Shown: one piece after another, positions 7,091-8,209 of the stretch
Layout: every line of letters starts with the position of its first letter
Position numbering within the stretch: position 1 is the first letter of the stretch
Assembly: GCA_963632245.1 (NCBI GenBank)
Contig: CAVGTF010000106.1
Location: 1 to 8,209 of the forward strand
Source of the DNA: UBA1724 sp963632245
GTDB lineage: Bacteria > Verrucomicrobiota > Lentisphaeria > Oligosphaerales > Oligosphaeraceae
Direction: 5' to 3'
Length of the DNA stretch: 8,209 nt
Made by a program: the position numbers and the translations under genes
The notes under the pieces: generated by a model
The model's input: the letters and a program-made list of their open reading frames with translations, nothing else
Told to the model about the DNA's origin: nothing
Database searches by the model: none

Positions 7091-7876
7091 CTATGCGAAG
7101 ATGAGGGCCAAGACGCCCAAAACAATGCAGTATGGCGCGAAGAGCCAGAGGGTCCCCAGGGTGCGCAGGAAGGAGAGGAGCTTCAGGGATGCCAGGCCCA
7201 CGATGGCGGAGAGGCAGAAGGCGCAGACAAGCCCGAAGACCGAGCAGCCGCTTCCCGCCAGCTGGGAGAAGTCCCGGACTTTCAGCAGGATGGATCCCAG
7301 GACCAGGGGAATGGAGATCAGGAATGAGAAGTCGAAGGCATTCTGGCTGGGAACCTTTAGCCAGCGCGCAACCACGTAGGTGGAGCCGGAACGGCTAATG
7401 CCGGGAAGGATTGCGAAGGCCTGCGCGATGCCAATGCCCAATGCTTGTTTCCAGGAGGGATCCGCTCCCGGACGGACCTTCAGCGCACGGATGGAGTAGA
7501 GCAGGCCGCCCGTGACCAAAAGACAGCATCCGATGAGACGCGGATTCTGGAAGGCCTCTTCCAAAAAGTCGTGGGCGCAGAAATACAGCAGCGCCGGCGG
7601 CAGACACGCCAAAATGATGAGCAGCGCGTAGTTCAAGGCATCGGGCTTCCCCTTGAAGATGCCCTGCAGGGTCATGAGGATCGTCTTGCGGTAGTAGAGA
7701 AAGACTGCCACCAGAGTGCCGCCATGCAACAGAATCTCCAGCAACGGACCCTTCCCCGGGACCTCCAGCCCCATCCAGTCCTTCAATAACGCCAAGTGCG
7801 CACTGGAGGAAACCGGCAGAAACTCCGTAATTCCCTGCAAGAGAGCGAGAAATTGTAGTTTGAAGAAATCACTCAT
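7091..7876 (-). CDS. uppP: Undecaprenyl-diphosphate phosphatase UppP (BacA family)
   Basis: An integral membrane enzyme that converts undecaprenyl diphosphate to undecaprenyl phosphate, recycling the lipid carrier for peptidoglycan and other envelope polymers; in E. coli extra copies give bacitracin resistance. The 261 residues fit the family (about 260-280). The QxxxE motif QGITE (14-18) and PVSSSAHL (21-28) form the first active-site segment, HGGTL (51-55) follows, and PGISRSGST (158-166) with Arg162 forms the second. Multiple hydrophobic segments are visible, for example about 83-100, 113-128, 183-198, 212-230 and 243-261. The start at 7876 (MSDFFKLQFLALLQG) gives a normal N-terminus. The frame stays open upstream to 8149, but that stretch encodes a Pro/Gly/Ser-rich sequence made from intergenic repeats. 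It is the first gene of the compact cluster. No Shine-Dalgarno sequence is present; a 7-bp tandem repeat ends three bases before the start codon. Confidence 0.97.
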   Translation of the reverse strand: MSDFFKLQFLALLQGITEFLPVSSSAHLALLKDWMGLEVPGKGPLLEILLHGGTLVAVFLYYRKTILMTLQGIFKGKPDALNYALLIILACLPPALLYFCAHDFLEEAFQNPRLIGCCLLVTGGLLYSIRALKVRPGADPSWKQALGIGIAQAFAILPGISRSGSTYVVARWLKVPSQNAFDFSFLISIPLVLGSILLKVRDFSQLAGSGCSVFGLVCAFCLSAIVGLASLKLLSFLRTLGTLWLFAPYCIVLGVLALIFA

Positions 7877-7879
7877 ATC

Positions 7880-7904
7880 AATGTGCAATGTGCAATGTGC
7901 AATG
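7880..7904. repeat. 7-bp tandem repeat directly before the uppP start
   Basis: AATGTGC occurs three times in perfect tandem (7880-7900), followed by a partial copy AATG (7901-7904). On the coding (minus) strand the unit is GCACATT and the array ends three bases before the uppP ATG. It therefore occupies the place where a ribosome binding site would be expected and makes up the immediate 5' leader. The unit length is not a multiple of three, so copy number changes would alter leader length and not the protein. Function is unknown. Confidence 0.85.
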
Positions 7905-7915
7905 CATCGCCATTT

Positions 7916-7937
7916 GGCGGAAGAAATTAGGCGGGGG
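7916..7937. repeat. 22-bp direct repeat, copy 1
   Basis: Identical over 22 bases to 8026-8047; the core is GGCGGAAGAAATTAGGCGG followed by GGG. It is preceded by CGCC (7908-7911), which can pair with GGCG (7916-7919) around the 4-base loop ATTT. Its 3' end runs into nine consecutive G (7933-7941). On the minus strand the AT-rich part reads TAATTTCTT and follows a C-run, which gives a terminator-like layout. Confidence 0.9.
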
Positions 7938-7984
7938 GGGGAGCTATCCAAAGGACTGGGGGCAAGCCCCTCGCCCCCCCCTAA
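7927..7984. other. GC-rich extended hairpin in the uppP leader
   Basis: TTAGG (7927-7931) pairs with CCTAA (7980-7984), and, after a bulged C7932, the G-run 7933-7941 pairs with the C-run 7974-7979. Inside lies a second small hairpin GGGG-CAAG-CCCC near 7959-7970. Read on the minus strand, the stem is followed by TAATTTCTT, resembling an intrinsic terminator with an imperfect T-tract. It could attenuate transcription into uppP or end transcription from the right-edge gene. The inner part resembles the element at 39-66. The fold is inferred by eye and slipped pairings of the G- and C-runs are possible. Confidence 0.4.
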
Positions 7985-8015
7985 GCCCTTACGCGGCCCA
8001 GAAGCCAGTGCCGTA

Positions 8016-8030
8016 CCGCCGCTTAGGCGG
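8016..8030. other. Small hairpin overlapping direct repeat copy 2
   Basis: CCGCC (8016-8020) and GGCGG (8026-8030) form a 5-bp stem with the loop GCTTA. The corresponding place before copy 1 of the 22-bp repeat has a shorter stem, CGCC/GGCG with an ATTT loop. The stem is therefore kept at both copies although the loop sequence differs, which hints that the hairpin belongs to the repeated unit. Confidence 0.45.
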
Positions 8031-8047
8031 AAGAAATTAGGCGGGGG
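8026..8047. repeat. 22-bp direct repeat, copy 2
   Basis: Identical over 22 bases to 7916-7937, offset by exactly 110 bp and in the same orientation. Beyond the repeat the two copies diverge: copy 1 continues with more G, copy 2 with TACGGGGGCGG. A further G-rich hairpin follows at 8049-8069. Confidence 0.9.
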
Positions 8048-8048
8048 T

Positions 8049-8069
8049 ACGGGGGCGGCAGCCTCCCGT
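8049..8069. other. Hairpin next to direct repeat copy 2
   Basis: ACGGGGG (8049-8055) pairs with CTCCCGT (8063-8069) around a 7-base loop (8056-8062). One of the seven pairs (8054/8064) is a G-U wobble if the plus strand is transcribed and an A-C mismatch on the minus strand. GTCCTTTGG follows at 8068-8076 and is the inverted counterpart of CCAAAGGAC at 7949-7957. Function is unknown. Confidence 0.4.
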
Positions 8070-8125
8070 CCTTTGGGTTTCCGGCTAGGTAAAGGCGCTC
8101 CGGTGCTAATTAAGCCTATTTGGGG

Positions 8126-8161
8126 CGGCAATGATGCGCGCATCTGCACACATCATTGCCG
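8126..8161 (-). terminator. Perfect 11-bp inverted repeat over the stop codon of the right-edge gene
   Basis: CGGCAATGATG (8126-8136) and CATCATTGCCG (8151-8161) are perfectly complementary over 11 bp, with a 14-base loop (8137-8150). For minus-strand transcription the first arm contains the last codons and the stop codon of the partial gene at 8153-8209. No T-run follows on the minus strand (CGCCCCAAAT), so it lacks the hallmark of an intrinsic terminator. Alternatives are an mRNA-stabilising 3' hairpin or a protein-binding palindrome. Confidence 0.4.
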
Positions 8162-8209
8162 TTTCCACGCCAGGGTGACGGCTCCGGCCAGTGCGGCGAG
8201 GGTCGGGAG
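8153..8209 (-). CDS. C-terminal end of an unidentified, possibly membrane, protein (partial)
   Basis: Read from the right edge on the minus strand, one frame gives 18 codons, LPTLAALAGAVTLAWKRQ, then TGA at 8155-8153. The hydrophobic run with a basic end looks like the last transmembrane segment of an inner-membrane protein. The other two minus-strand frames give unremarkable Arg/Pro/His-rich sequence. The 11-bp inverted repeat at the stop codon fits a gene end. The piece is too short for a family assignment, and it could be a chance frame. Confidence 0.4.
   Translation of the reverse strand, partial: LPTLAALAGAVTLAWKRQ

Larger units (their letters stand above)
7877..8152. other. Repeat-rich intergenic region upstream of uppP
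   Basis: About 276 bp without a supported gene. It must contain the promoter and leader of the uppP-tsaC cluster unless that is read through from the partial gene at the right edge. I could not identify a convincing sigma-70 promoter: TTGCCG at 8158-8153 and AT-rich TTAATTA around 8113-8107 (minus strand) are too close together. The region is dominated by a 22-bp direct repeat, G- and C-runs of 8-9 bases, hairpins and a heptamer tandem array. A 9-base inverted pair CCAAAGGAC (7949-7957) and GTCCTTTGG (8068-8076) also brackets most of it. Confidence 0.6.

Noticed and set aside
7908..8047. Possible CRISPR array from the 22-bp repeats
   Set aside because: There are only two copies, the interval of 88 bases between them is far longer than a spacer, and no cas genes are present.
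7877..8149. N-terminal extension of UppP by 91 residues
   Set aside because: The frame is open, but it is built from intergenic repeats and G/C-runs, has a Pro/Gly/Ser-rich sequence, and the normal UppP N-terminus begins at 7876.

Overview
The window reads as an ordinary bacterial chromosome segment of high G+C content. All identified genes lie on the minus strand, so transcription runs from right to left. No mobile element, CRISPR array, phage gene, tRNA or rRNA is visible. The genes for UppP and a GmhB-type phosphatase suit a bacterium with a peptidoglycan cell wall and probably a Gram-negative envelope. None of the five internal start codons in the gene cluster, nor the start of the final glycosidase gene, has a convincing Shine-Dalgarno sequence. 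That trait, together with the unusual GH127-type enzyme, is compatible with the PVC group (Verrucomicrobiota/Kiritimatiellota/Lentisphaerota) or Bacteroidota. This placement is an inference with low confidence.

Layout in the direction of transcription. At the right edge (8209-8153) are the last 18 codons of an unidentified, hydrophobic protein; its stop codon lies inside an 11-bp perfect inverted repeat. Then comes about 275 bp without a gene (8152-7877). It holds a 22-bp direct repeat 110 bp apart, G/C homopolymer runs, several hairpins and a 7-bp tandem repeat that ends three bases before the uppP start codon. A very tightly packed cluster follows: uppP (undecaprenyl-diphosphate phosphatase), coaC (stand-alone phosphopantothenoylcysteine decarboxylase), a gmhB-like HAD phosphatase, mfd (transcription-repair coupling factor) and tsaC (threonylcarbamoyl-AMP synthase). 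Junctions are +6, +2, -4 (ATGA overlap) and +15 bp, so these five are probably one operon. After a 47-bp AT-rich gap with possible promoter elements comes a GH127-type (beta-L-arabinofuranosidase family) glycosidase. The left 223 bp hold no gene, one strong hairpin and a G/C-rich element resembling the one upstream of uppP.

The five clustered proteins serve different housekeeping jobs: lipid carrier recycling, coenzyme A synthesis, heptose or related sugar-phosphate metabolism, repair of transcribed DNA and tRNA t6A modification. They form no single pathway, and the cluster looks like a housekeeping operon with a sugar hydrolase attached at its end. I found no convincing new biological system. 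The points most worth a second look are the related GC-rich intergenic elements on both sides of the cluster, the heptamer repeat next to uppP, the lack of Shine-Dalgarno sequences, and the unusual sequence after the catalytic Cys-Cys pair of the GH127 protein.
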